Assembly: GCA_018350325.1 (NCBI GenBank)
Contig: JAEVLN010000048.1
Span: forward strand, 62,001-126,000
DNA length: 64,000 nt
Source: Globodera rostochiensis
Lineage: Eukaryota; Nematoda; Chromadorea; Rhabditida; Heteroderidae
Direction of reading: 5' to 3'
Shown: positions 19,740 through 30,500 of the stretch, in pieces
Layout of the letters: every line of letters begins with the position of its first letter
How positions within the stretch are numbered: position 1 is the stretch's first letter
Notes under the pieces: generated by a model
What the model was told of the DNA's origin: nothing
Seen by the model: only the letters and a program-made list of their open reading frames with translations
Databases searched by the model: none
Position numbers and translations under genes: made by a program

Positions 19740-22630
19740 TCAGGCAGCTCGCTGATTCATTCCAACCGTATGCCCATCTCGAGCACATTTTCCACCGTCG
19801 CATCGTGTACATTCGAAGCGACAACACCAACCGTGGTCACATAATTTGTCGAAATGGCTCGCCAAATTGGTGTGTATGACGTGCAGCTCTCTTGCCAAGT
19901 CAATTTCAGCACCCATTTGTAGTTGTACTTGCGAGTTAAGATCGGACCGGTTTAGAACCATCAGCTGACGGCGTTGTTGCTTCTGGATTAGGATAATCCT
20001 AAACGGATTTTAACGAACCAGATTGAAAGAACGTTTTAATTGTTTAGTCATTAATTTTCTCGTTGTACGGCACTTTTTGTCGCATTTTCGTTACGCGCAA
20101 AATATGCGTTAAACACAAAATCTCCTTCGATCTTTCCCACTGTTCGAGTAAACGGTAGTGAGTCTTACCATTCGTTTAATTCTGTTTCGCTGTTCGCCTG
20201 AAAATGCACCTCCGTGTTCATCGTAGTAACGCGAAAAGCATTCTTTGCGTCTGAAAGAACTCCGACGGAAGTCACATCCGACAAAGCAATTTGACTTTTT
20301 TGTTGTTCCGCACTCGCATTGAAATCACTGTACAGACTGTTGGACATCAGAGAAGAAGTGCTGGAGGCCGGGCCGTCCTTCGCATTTTTGTGCCAAATGA
20401 GCGACGCGTCCGTCAGAAGGACGAAGCGACGCTTCGGATGAATTAGGTTTTTGAAGGAGCTTTTTTTGACGGGTCTACACCTCCGTTCAATCAGATATCT
20501 TAAAAATTCCAGCATTAGTTATTTTCTAAACAAATTACCCAGATTTCAGCACTGTTGTCTCGTAAAATGAACTGGATACTGGTGAGATGTTTTCGTTGTT
20601 TACAAAATTTATTTCAGACGGTTGGCTCATTTCATCCGGCTCTTTTCTGGAAACTCTGTCCAGAAATTGTATCATCGCTATTTTGTCCCTGTCAGAGAAA
20701 CGTTGAAGGACCGGAGTCAACCACTGCTCTTTGTTGGTTAACGGATGCACGGAAACGACGCAATTGGAAATTCGTTGCAGTATTTTTGAGACGAGCACCA
20801 ACGTACGCGAAACCTCCACATCCTTCGAAGTGAGAAAGTACACACCAAAAACGAGGACAAAACATTGATGATGTACCGGTGTTTCGAGCTTCAGTGCGAA
20901 GAGTTTCGGGTTGAGAATGGCAGCGGCAAAGAAACGCATGATGAGAAAGGACGAAACTGCCAGTCGGGCGACGTCCTGACGGTTCGGATAAACCTCCTCA
21001 ACAACGCTCCGCAACTCGGCGAAGAGTTCACGTAAAGCCTTCGGACATTGGTGCAACGAACTAACCACCTGGTCAAAGGCTAGTTCAGCATACGTTGTAA
21101 TGTTGCGCTAAAGAAGAAAAACATTCAATTATTAACACCAAATTCGGAGAAAGACAAAGAATTTTTCTGGGTCCGTATCAAAAACATGTGCTAAATGCTG
21201 TGGACCTCCGCACACCGTTTCCGATTTAAGGGGACCGAGGGCGGATAGCCTAAGGAAGGGGAGCACCAAACTCAAAATGCAAATTTCCGTTCTGACAATT
21301 CTGCCCAAAACGAACTTCTCGAAAGCAAATGCTTCCCTTAGGAAAAATCTTCTCCAGATAAACGTACGAAATTCTGTTCGAGCGAATCGCTAGTTTTGAG
21401 TTTCGACGGATCAATCTCACAACATTTCCTCTCAGCAAAAATCTGAACATTTCGACGGTTCATCAAATCGAGTAAAAAAAATTGTGTAAAATAGAAACCA
21501 AGTCTACGAGCGGCTTCAACGAAGCGACCAAATAATTGTGACCAAAGAATTTCATCATTTCGTACATGACTTTAGACGCTAGGGATTGGCTGCGAAACAG
21601 CGTATTCACATCGCTAAAATCAACTTATAAAAGAACATTCATTTTTGTTTTGGATTACTTGCAACTTTTGACATAGTCCATACATATTGACCGGAAGAAT
21701 TGACGAATTTGTTTGGAATGAACAAAAATTTTCATCAATGGTCTGGCCATGTTTTCAAGATCAATCTTAATGTAATATTCTAAACACCCGTTGAAGCAAA
21801 TAAAAATGGCAAACCGGTAGACATTGGATGAGTGAGATTAATGAGCAGGTGTGGGTGTCAACGCTGAGCGAGCGGACGAGGTTCAGATAAAGAGGTTGGT
21901 AATTGACGAAGGGATGCACTTCGTCCATGTCGTACCTGCACATCATTCATTGCTCTTACCCAGTGCTTAACACTTACCAAAGTTTAAGGCGGTAACACTT
22001 ACCAAAGTTTAAGGCGGATTTCACCAATATTCTGCTGATTGTTTGCTGATGTCGAGCTCGAGGAGTGTGGCTGGCTGGCCAACGAATACCTCTGGGGTTG
22101 TTGTTGATGGTTTTTTCTGTTCTGTAGGACAGAAGCATTGTTAAGCTCAATTCCACCGGAAGAAGAAAAAAAGGATGTGATAGGCGTCGTCGGTGGTTGC
22201 AATCGGACGTTGGCCACCGCGGTGTGTGGAACGGAGCCCGACTTGGTAAAGGTGGAAGTTGAGGTCGAGGCAGGGGAGCAGTGCCGATGAAGAGAGGGTG
22301 AAGAATTGGACGAAACAACAGATATTTGGCGATGATGCGAAGAATCACTTTGTCGATGGTTTTGTTGTTGCCATAGTGCGTATTTTGGCGTTTGTTTTTG
22401 TTGAAAAAATGGAGATGGCGGGCTTGAGTTCAACTCTGACGTTGTGAGTCGCTTAGAAGAGGTTGGAGATGAAAACGCAGTATTATTGGTAACAAAAGTA
22501 GGAAATTGAGTTAAAATTGTTGTCGTGGTTCTTGACCGTATGTTGAACCTGTGTTGGAGAAGATCATGAAGATTATGATTTTTAAATGAATTATGCAATT
22601 CTAAGAAGAACTCGGTGGTTTTCGAGGTCG
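19740..22630 (-). CDS. GAP1-type Ras GTPase-activating protein (RASA2/RASA3/RASAL-like)
   Basis: Exons from the 5' side: about 22003-22630, 21815-21935, 21659-21765, 21499-21613, 21368-21442, 20539-21107, 20169-20498, one ending at 20095, and 19740-19998. The first carries a long Ser/Thr/Gln-rich insert and ends in GEIRLKLW, the end of a C2 domain. The RasGAP domain shows NYQPLYLNLVRS, LFRSQSLASK (arginine-finger region), CCEIDPSKLK and FLIMRFFAAAILNPKLF. A PH domain follows (GYLIERR..., RRFVLLTDASLIW, VHFQANSETELNEW) and a tail similar to the end of GAP1 proteins. It should stimulate GTP hydrolysis by Ras at membranes. The 5' end (first C2 parts) is not found in the transposon-rich DNA beyond 22640. 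The junction between the PH exon and the exon ending at 20095 is unresolved. Confidence 0.88.
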
Positions 22631-22639
22631 CTGATTACG

Positions 22640-24540
22640 AATATATCAATTTCCATCATACTATCTAATCTATGATTTTCAGATTCCAAAAATCAATGGA
22701 AAAACTTAAGAATAGAGTTTTAAATTGCACAAAAGCCCCCCCCCCCCCTATGGGGTTTTTTCTCAAATTCGAGGGGGGGGGGCATGTCCCCTCCTCTGCC
22801 CCCCCTGGCTACGTGCCTGATTCTAAGCCTAGCGCACGAATCCGTAAAAATGTTATGAAGCAAGTTATGAGCTCGGGACTGAAGTGTCTTTTTGAGTGGA
22901 GACTCAGTTGCCCACTGATTAACAGGGATGGAATTTTTAGGTTTTTGTCTATTTTTTCTGCAGCTTTGTTTTGGCGAGTTATGCACGAAAAACATGTTTT
23001 AGTCGGATTTGCCGTTTTAACGAGACTATTCGGGCCTAGGATTTTGGGGTTTCGGGTCTAAAATAGGCTCTCGAGCCTATTTCGGGTATTTGAAGATTTT
23101 TGAAGCCTATTTTGGCATTTTTGGCGACTTTTTTGAACTTTTGTGCCTATTTCGAGCTTTTTCGAATAATTTCTTAAGAAAGATGCCATCTGAGCGCTCG
23201 TTCCCTGGCTACGGCCCTGTTTACAATTTTACGCATAAAATGACCGGGGTTAGTCAAAAAGGAACGGTAATCAACTCGTTCCCCACGAACTCGTACCCCC
23301 ATCAACTCGTTCCCCACGAACTCGTACCCCATCAACTCGTTCCCCATCATCAACTCGTTCCCCTTGAAAAAAATAAAAAAATTCAAAAGTCGATAAAAAA
23401 ATTTTCGGGGGGTATTCGAGGGCCTAGAATTCGAACCTGACCTCTATCTCGACCAATTTCGAACCATGGACCCGAATTCGAACAATTTTTGAAAAAATTT
23501 TTTTTTCAAAAACGATTTTTTTTTATAACAAAATTGTTCAAAAGCATATTCGTTCGATCTTCCGTTCGTGTCTAACATCACGGAGCTCGGATACGCTCTA
23601 CGCACGAGTTTTGTAAGATTTTTTGAGGTTTTCTGTCATTTTTATTAAGGGGAACGAGTTGATAAAAAGGGAACGAGTTGATGATGGGGAACGAGTTGAT
23701 GGGGTACGAGTTGGTGGGGAACGTGTTGATATTTTACCGTCAAAAAGACACTTCAGTCCCGGGATCATAACTTGCTTCAAAGTGGTTTTCGACTCAAAAT
23801 TTTTACGGATTCGTGCGCTAGGCGTAGAGTGGAGTCAATTGATATTTGCGAGGTACACGTATTCCGGAATTTTTCCCAACCCTACATATACGGACCAGCA
23901 GGGACGGATGTTCCGTGTCCCGTATTATCCCGTCTTTTCCGCCTCTATCCTGGGTCTCGTCGATTTTTCTCGGTAGCGAAACAATGCCGGTTATTCTATT
24001 TTCTATTTTAGAACCGATTGAAGGAGAAGAGGGACCTAACCGGAACCAAATGTCCGGAAACCGGAATTCCGGCGGTACTTTTTCGTTATGGCGCCACACA
24101 TTCAAATTTAAAAAAAGGTCTCCCAAATTTGCTGAAAACATCGTATATGGGGGTTTCAAGGGTGCTGATCACGAATCTGGCAATATTTTTAAGATCTAAC
24201 AACATCTAAGATTTTGAAAATCTATGATTTTTTGATTTTTTTTTACTTTTAATCACATAAAACCACTTTTATAGGTGCTTTTTAGGTGCCGAAACCAATG
24301 AAACAAGCATAAATTTAGCGCAGGTTCGTTAGGCTTAGGCCTAAGCCACCCTGGCTCGGGGCGCGTTAGGCTTAGGCCTAAGCCTAACGAATCCATCATA
24401 GATTAAAATCTTAGATGTTGTCAGGTTTTAAAATATTGTTTCAACCTTAACCGATTCAGAAAATATTAACGCCAATCGAAAATGCTCGAAATTTTGAAAC
24501 TTGTCCAATCGCAAAGCTTTAACTTAATGTTGGAAAATAT
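22640..24540. mobile_element. Foldback element(s) with AACTCGTTCCCC arrays and remnants
   Basis: Arms at about 22825-22930 and 23735-23880 are inverted (CCTAGCGCACGAATCCGT, GGACTGAAGTGTC). Inside, CAACTCGTTCCCC words at 23270-23365 face GGGGAACGAGTTG words at 23650-23725. G/C-run remnants (22740-22810) and GCTTAGGCCTAAGCC palindromes (24325-24390) flank them. No gene seen. Confidence 0.65.
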
Positions 24541-24544
24541 GTAT

Positions 24545-25292
24545 CATAGGCGGAGCGTCACGATTCGGCGCCGACAAGTTTCGGCGCCGGCACGATTCGG
24601 TGCCCAAAGCAAATCAAACAAAATTGATATCATACAAAAGCTCTCAGTATGCTGAACCTTTGATCAAGCTAAAGTCGAATCGCTTAGCTTTTGCCTTTGT
24701 AAGCTTCTACTCATTGCATGCTTTCGAATGATACCAAGAATCTGGTTTGGTCAAATAAACAAAAATATAACGTTTCAAACTTCGGCGCCGAATCGTACGC
24801 GCCGAAACGTGCGCGCCGAAACGTGCGCGCCGAATCGTGCGCGCCGAATCGTGCCGCGCCGAATCGTGCCGCGCCGAAACGTGCGCGCCGAATCGTGCCG
24901 CGCCGAATCGTACGCGCCGAAACGTGCGCGCCGAATCGTGCGCGCCGAATCGTGCCGCGCCGAATCGTACGCGCCGAATCGTGCGCGCCGAAACGTGCGC
25001 GCCGAATCGTGCCGCGCCGAATCGTGCCGCGCCGAAACGTGCGCGCCGAATCGTGCCGCGCCGAATCGTGCCGCGCCGAATCGTGCCGCGCCGAAACGTG
25101 CGCGCCGAATCGTGCCGCGCCGAATCGTGCCGCGCCAAAACGTGCGCGCCGAATCGTGCCGCGCCGAATCGTGCGCGCCGAAACGTGCGCGCCGAATCGT
25201 GCCGCGCCGAAACGTGCGCGCCGAATCGTGCCGCGCCGAATCGTGCGCGCCGAAACGTGCGCGCCGAATCGTGCGCGCCAAATCGAGGTGTA
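24545..25292. repeat. GCGCCGAATCGTG array (14/15-bp units) within a foldback element
   Basis: From 24782 to 25285 the sequence is built from 14-bp GCGCCGAAACGTGC and 14/15-bp GCGCCGAATCGTGC(C) units, about 34 in all. The left end (24560-24605) carries two or three of the same words inverted (CACGATTCGGCGCC), so the array is the expanded right arm of a foldback element. All six frames are open through it because the units lack stops; these are not genes. Confidence 0.88.
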
Positions 25293-25299
25293 CCGATCA

Positions 25300-26065
25300 T
25301 AGGGCCCAGACTCAATCGAATGAAATATATATATCAATCGACTCCTCTCGCTCTGGAATGTAAGAATCCGAAAAAAATTTGTTGGGCAACCAACCATTCC
25401 TTGAAGAGTTACAGACCCAGGACTGAAGTGTCTTTTGACTCAGGACTCAGTTGTCCACTGATTAAAAGGGGTCCCATCCAACTCATCCATACCCAACTCA
25501 TTCATACCCAACTCATCCATACCCAACTCATCCATACCCATCTCATCCATATCCAACTCATCCATTGAGCATAACTCGCTTCAACCTTAACCGATTAAGA
25601 AGTCTTAACGCCATTCGATAGATCTCGAACAGTTGAAGCTAACATTAAGTTAAACACGTTTCAAAAAAGTTATGGCCAGAAAACCGCCCAAAAATCGAAA
25701 TTTTTAAATTTTATCAAGTTTTCTGGCCATAACTTTTTTGAAACTTCTCCAATCGCAAAGCTTTAAATTAATGTTAGCTTCAACTGTTCGAGATCTATCG
25801 AATGGCGTTAGGACTTCTTAATCGGTTAAGGTTGAAGCGAGTTATGCTCAATGGATGAGTTGGATATGGATGAGATGGGTTTACCCCATTAAAAAGGGAA
25901 AAATCACTCATATTGGCTTTCAAAATTAGGAATTAGTTGATAGAAAATCAAAAATGAGAATTTAAAGCTGTTTTTGAATCGGTTTAAAATTTTTAAAATT
26001 AAGGAAAAAATTGTAAGATGAGTTGGGTATGGATGAGTTGAGTTGGGTATGGATGAGTTGAGTTG
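25300..26065. mobile_element. Foldback element with CAACTCATCCATACC arrays
   Basis: The left array (25478-25565) of CCAACTCATCCATA words faces the inverted ATGGATGAGTTGG words (25850-25880 and 26020-26065). The inner arms (25565-25690 and 25715-25850) are inverted copies containing GAGCATAACTCGCTTC and GAACAGTTGAAGC. A relative of the 25300-25460 flank lies at 49140-49300. Confidence 0.75.
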
Positions 26066-26344
26066 GCGTTGCAAAAGCTATCACACCGAACTCACAAATC
26101 AGTTAGCTTTGCAGGGAATTACATACAAAGAGAATGAAAGTGGAAAGATGGGAGTGAATGAATGAATGAAATATAATCTTATTTGTTAGCCTGATGATGG
26201 TGAGGGGAGGGAGGGAGGCTGAGGCTGAGCTGAATGGAATGCCCGGGGGACGAAGGGAGCAATTGTGTTTGTGGAAGAAAGCAGACCCCCCCCCCCTCCG
26301 CTGCTTCTGCTGCTGCTCAAGGCACATTTCCGGCGGAAATGGAC

Positions 26345-26702
26345 TGGGGAAACACCCAGCACCCCCCCCCCCCTCCCCCTTCCCCCCCCCCCCCCCCCCT
26401 CCCTCTCCCTTCCCCCCCCCTCCCTCTCCCTTCCCCCCCCCCCCCCCTCCTCTCCCTTCCCCCCCCCCCTCCCTCTCCCTTCCCCCCCTCCCTCTCCCTT
26501 CCCCCCCTCCCTCCCTCTCCCTTCCCCCCCCCCCCCTCCTCTCCCTTCCCCCCCCCCCCTCCCTCTCCCTTCCCCCCCCCCCCCCCCCCCTCCCTCTCCC
26601 TCTCCCTTCCCCCCCCCCCCTCCCTCTCCCTTCCCCCCCCCCCTCCCTCTCCCTTCCCCCCCCCTCCTCTCCCTTCCCCCCTCCCTCCCTCTCCCTTCCC
26701 CC
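26345..26702. repeat. Polypyrimidine tract, CCCTCCCTCTCCCTTCCC repeats
   Basis: About 350 bp with only C and T on the plus strand, built from roughly 20-30-bp units with C runs of up to 20. It lies just 3' (minus-strand sense) of the probable exon at 26706-26880. Such mirror-repeat homopurine/homopyrimidine DNA can form triplexes. Confidence 0.9.
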
Positions 26703-26705
26703 CAT

Positions 26706-27158
26706 GCAATTTTGCTAATTTCGGAGAGCTTATCTCCTCCCCACGTTAAGGGGGAATAACAACGAAGGCAAACAGACCAATTGGGTCCCTGGGGTGTCTC
26801 CCTCGGCTGCATTGTCTCCGATTCCAGTGGAATATGCACAAAGCCGCAAAGGGAGTCCTTCGAGGAATGAGAAGTGTCCAAAAACCGATCACTTAATTCC
26901 CCAGTCTTTCACCTCGCAGTAATTTGGTTGTCCGTACAGCTTTATGTACAGGTGAGGCTCTCCAAAAAGCATTGACCCCTTGGGCGTTTTTAGAACTTTG
27001 TGCTGTTGTTGTTGGTGAAACTGGGCCGGTGAAGACAGCGGAGGGAATTTGAATTGTCGAGAATTGAATCGGAAGTGTTCTTTTGCAGCGGTGGCGGAAG
27101 TGGGCGTGGCGCAAGAGGAGCGACAGCTCATCCAGTCCTCCAATGACCGGGGACTGGC

Positions 27159-27194
<36 letters not shown>

Positions 27195-27545
27195 GTGCTG
27201 ATGTTGGTGGTGTCCCGACTTATCGGCAAAGAATTGCGAACAGTCGAAACGAACCTTTAAATGCTTTAACCATTTCGATTCAACCAACTTCATATTCAAC
27301 TCGGAACTCTTGTTTTGTCAACGAAACGGAAAACACCCACCCCTTTTATCATTAAATAAAACTAACTGGCTCCACACATCTCCGCTCCAGCAAACGCATC
27401 TTTTGCATTGTGCTACACGCAGAATGGCCGAATCCAAGTCGGCATTTGAGGTAGAGACGCCCTCCCCCGTTGCAATGCCTTTGCAGTGGATTTGCATGGC
27501 TGCTGCTGTTGCTGTTGGTCGGAAGTGTCCAAATGGTGAAGTCAA
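26706..27545 (-). CDS. 3' part of a gene with C2-like segments (exons left of the satellite)
   Basis: Three gene-like open stretches on the minus strand. 27545-27330 has STSNADLDSAILRVAQC and SGDVWSQLVLFNDK. 27299-26930 has a polyglutamine run coded by CAG repeats (27162-27196), then LFGEPHLYIKLYGQPNYCE ending at a good donor GAG/GTGAAA. 26880-26706 has DSLCGFVHIPLESE. LYIKLYG and CGFVHIPL look like beta strands of a C2 domain. They are on the same strand as the exons at 44.8-46.7 kb, where a second C2-like domain starts, so they may be one gene. Exact junctions are not resolved and the family is not certain. Confidence 0.4.
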
Positions 27546-27549
27546 AAAC

Positions 27550-30500
27550 CCTGACCAGAGATTGGAAGTGATTAAATTTGAGAATGGTTGGGGGGCCAGA
27601 GATTGGAAGGGATTAAATTTGAGAATGGTTGGGGGCCAGAGATTGGAAGTGGGGGACCAGAGATTGGAAGGGATTAAATTAGAGAATGATTGGGGGCCAG
27701 AGATTGGAAGGGATTAAATTTGAGAATGGTTGGGGGCCAGAGATTGGAAGGGATTAAATTTGAGAATGGTTGGGGGGCCAGAGATTGGAAGTGGGGGACC
27801 AGAGATTGGAAGGGATTAAATTAGAGAATGGTTGGGGGCCAGAGATTGGAAGGGATTAAATTTGAGAATGGTTGGGGGCCAGAGATTGGAAGGGATTAAA
27901 TTTGAGAATGATTGGGGCCAGAGATTGGAAGTGGGGGGCCAGAGATTGGAAGGGATTAAATTTGAGAATGATTGGGGCCAGAGATTGGAAGTGGGGGGCC
28001 AGAGATTGGAAGGGATTAAATTTGAGAATGATTGGGGGGCCAAAGATTGGAAGGGATTAAATTTGAGAATGATTGGGGCCAGAGATTGGAAGTGGGGGGC
28101 CAGAGATTGGAAGGGATTAAATTTGAGAATGGTTGGGGGGCCAAAGATTGGAAGGGATTAAATTTGAGAATGATTGGGGCCAGAGATTGGAAGTGGGGGG
28201 CCAGAGATTGGAAGGGATTAAATTTGAGAATGGTTGGGGGCCAAAGATTGGAAGGGATTAAATTTGAGAATGATTGGGGCCAGAGATTGGAAGTGGGGGG
28301 CCAGAGATTGGAAGGGATTAAATTTGAGAATGGTTGGGGGCCAAAGATTGGAAGGGATTAAATTTGAGAATGATTGGGGGCCAAAGATTGGAAGGGATTA
28401 AATTTGAGAATGATTGGGGGCCAAAGATTGGAAGGGATTAAATTTGAGAATGATTGGGGCCAGAGATTGGAAGTGGGGGGCCAGAGATTGGAAGGGATTA
28501 AATTTGAGAATGATTGGGGCCAGAGATTGGAAGTGGGGGGCCAGAGATTGGAAGGGATTAAATTTGAGAATGGTTGGGGGCCAAAGATTGGAAGGGATTA
28601 AATTTGAGAATGATTGGGGCCAGAGATTGGAAGTGGGGGGCCAGAGATTGGAAGGGATTAAATTTGAGAATGGTTGGGGGGCCAAAGATTGGAAGGGATT
28701 AAATTTGAGAATGATTGGGGGCCAAAGATTGGAAGGGATTAAATTTGAGAATGGTTGGGGGCCAGAGATTGGAAGGGATTAAATTTGAGAATGATTGGGG
28801 CCAGAGATTGGAAGTGGGGGGCCAGAGATTGGAAGGGATTAAATTTGAGAATGGTTGGGGGGCCAGAGATTGGAAGGGATTAAATTTGAGAATGGTTGGG
28901 GGGCCAAAGATTGGAAGGGATTAAATTTGAGAATGGTTGGGGGCCAAAGATTGGAAGGGATTAAATTTGAGAATGATTGGGGCCAGAGATTGGAAGTGGG
29001 GGGCCAGAGATTGGAAGGGATTAAATTTGAGAATGGTTGGGGGGCCAAAGATTGGAAGGGATTAAATTTGAGAATGATTGGGGCCAGAGATTGGAAGTGG
29101 GGGGCCAGAGATTGGAAGGGATTAAATTTGAGAATGGTTGGGGGGCCAAAGATTGGAAGGGATTAAATTTGAGAATGATTGGGGCCAGAGATTGGAAGTG
29201 GGGGGCCAGAGATTGGAAGGGATTAAATTTGAGAATGATTGGGGCCAAAGATTGGAAGGGATTAAATTTGAGAATGATTGGGGCCAGAGATTGGAAGGGA
29301 TTAAATTTGAGAATGATTGGGGCCAGAGATTGGAAGGGATTAAATTTGAGAATGATTGGGGCCAAAGATTGGAAGGGATTAAATTTGAGAATGGTTGGGG
29401 GGCCAAAGATTGGAAGTGGGGGGCCAAAGATTGGAAGGGATTAAATTTGAGAATGGTTGGGGGCCAGAGATTGGAAGGGATTAAATTTGAGAATGGTTGG
29501 GGGCCAGAGATTGGAAGGGATTAAATTTGAGAATGGTTGGGGGCCAGAGATTGGAAGGGATTAAATTTGAGAATGATTGGGGCCAAAGATTGGAAGGGAT
29601 TAAATTTGAGAATGGTTGGGGGGCCAAAGATTGGAAGTGGGGGGCCAAAGATTGGAAGGGATTAAATTTGAGAATGGTTGGGGGCCAGAGATTGGAAGGG
29701 ATTAAATTTGAGAATGATTGGGGCCAGAGATTGGAAGGGATTAAATTTGAGAATGATTGGGGCCAAAGATTGGAAGGGATTAAATTTGAGAATGGTTGGG
29801 GGGCCAAAGATTGGAAGTGGGGGGCCAAAGATTGGAAGGGATTAAATTTGAGAATGGTTGGGGGCCAGAGATTGGAAGGGATTAAATTAGAGAATGATTG
29901 GGGGCCAGAGATTGGAAGGGATTAAATTTGAGAATGGTTGGGGGCCAGAGATTGGAAGGGATTAAATTTGAGAATGGTTGGGGCCAGAGATTGGAAGTGG
30001 GGGGCCAAAGATTGGAAGGGATTAAATTTGAGAATGGTTGGGGGCCAGAGATTGGAAGGGATTAAATTTGAGAATGGTTGGGGGCCAGAGATTGGAAGGG
30101 ATTAAATTTGAGAATGATTGGGGCCAGAGATTGGAAGTGGGGGGCCAGAGATTGGAAGGGATAAATTTGAGATTGGGGCCAAAGATTGGAAGGGATTAAA
30201 TTTGAGAATGGTTGGGGCCAGAGATTGGAAGTGGGGCCAAAGATTGGAAGGGATTAAATTTGAGAATGATTGGGGGCCAGAGATTGGAAGGGATTAAATT
30301 TGAGAATGGTTGGGGCCAGAGATTGGAAGTGGGGGGGCCAGAGATTGGAAGGGATTAAATTTGAGAATGGTTGGGGGGCCAAAGATTGGGAAGTGGGGGG
30401 CCAGAGATTGGAAGGGATTAAATTTGAGAATGGTTGGGGGCCAGAGATTGGAAGTGGGGGGCCAGAGATTGGAAGGGATTAAATTTGAGAATGGTTGGGG

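Noticed and set aside
24711..25568. Arg/Ala-rich open frames of about 200 residues in all six frames
   Set aside because: Product of the 14/15-bp GCGCCGAAWCGTG array; frame-independent openness shows repeat origin.
26103..26881. Gly/Arg/Glu-rich or Pro-rich proteins of 130-230 residues
   Set aside because: They run through the polypyrimidine tract. Only the part at 26706-26880 has gene-like sequence.
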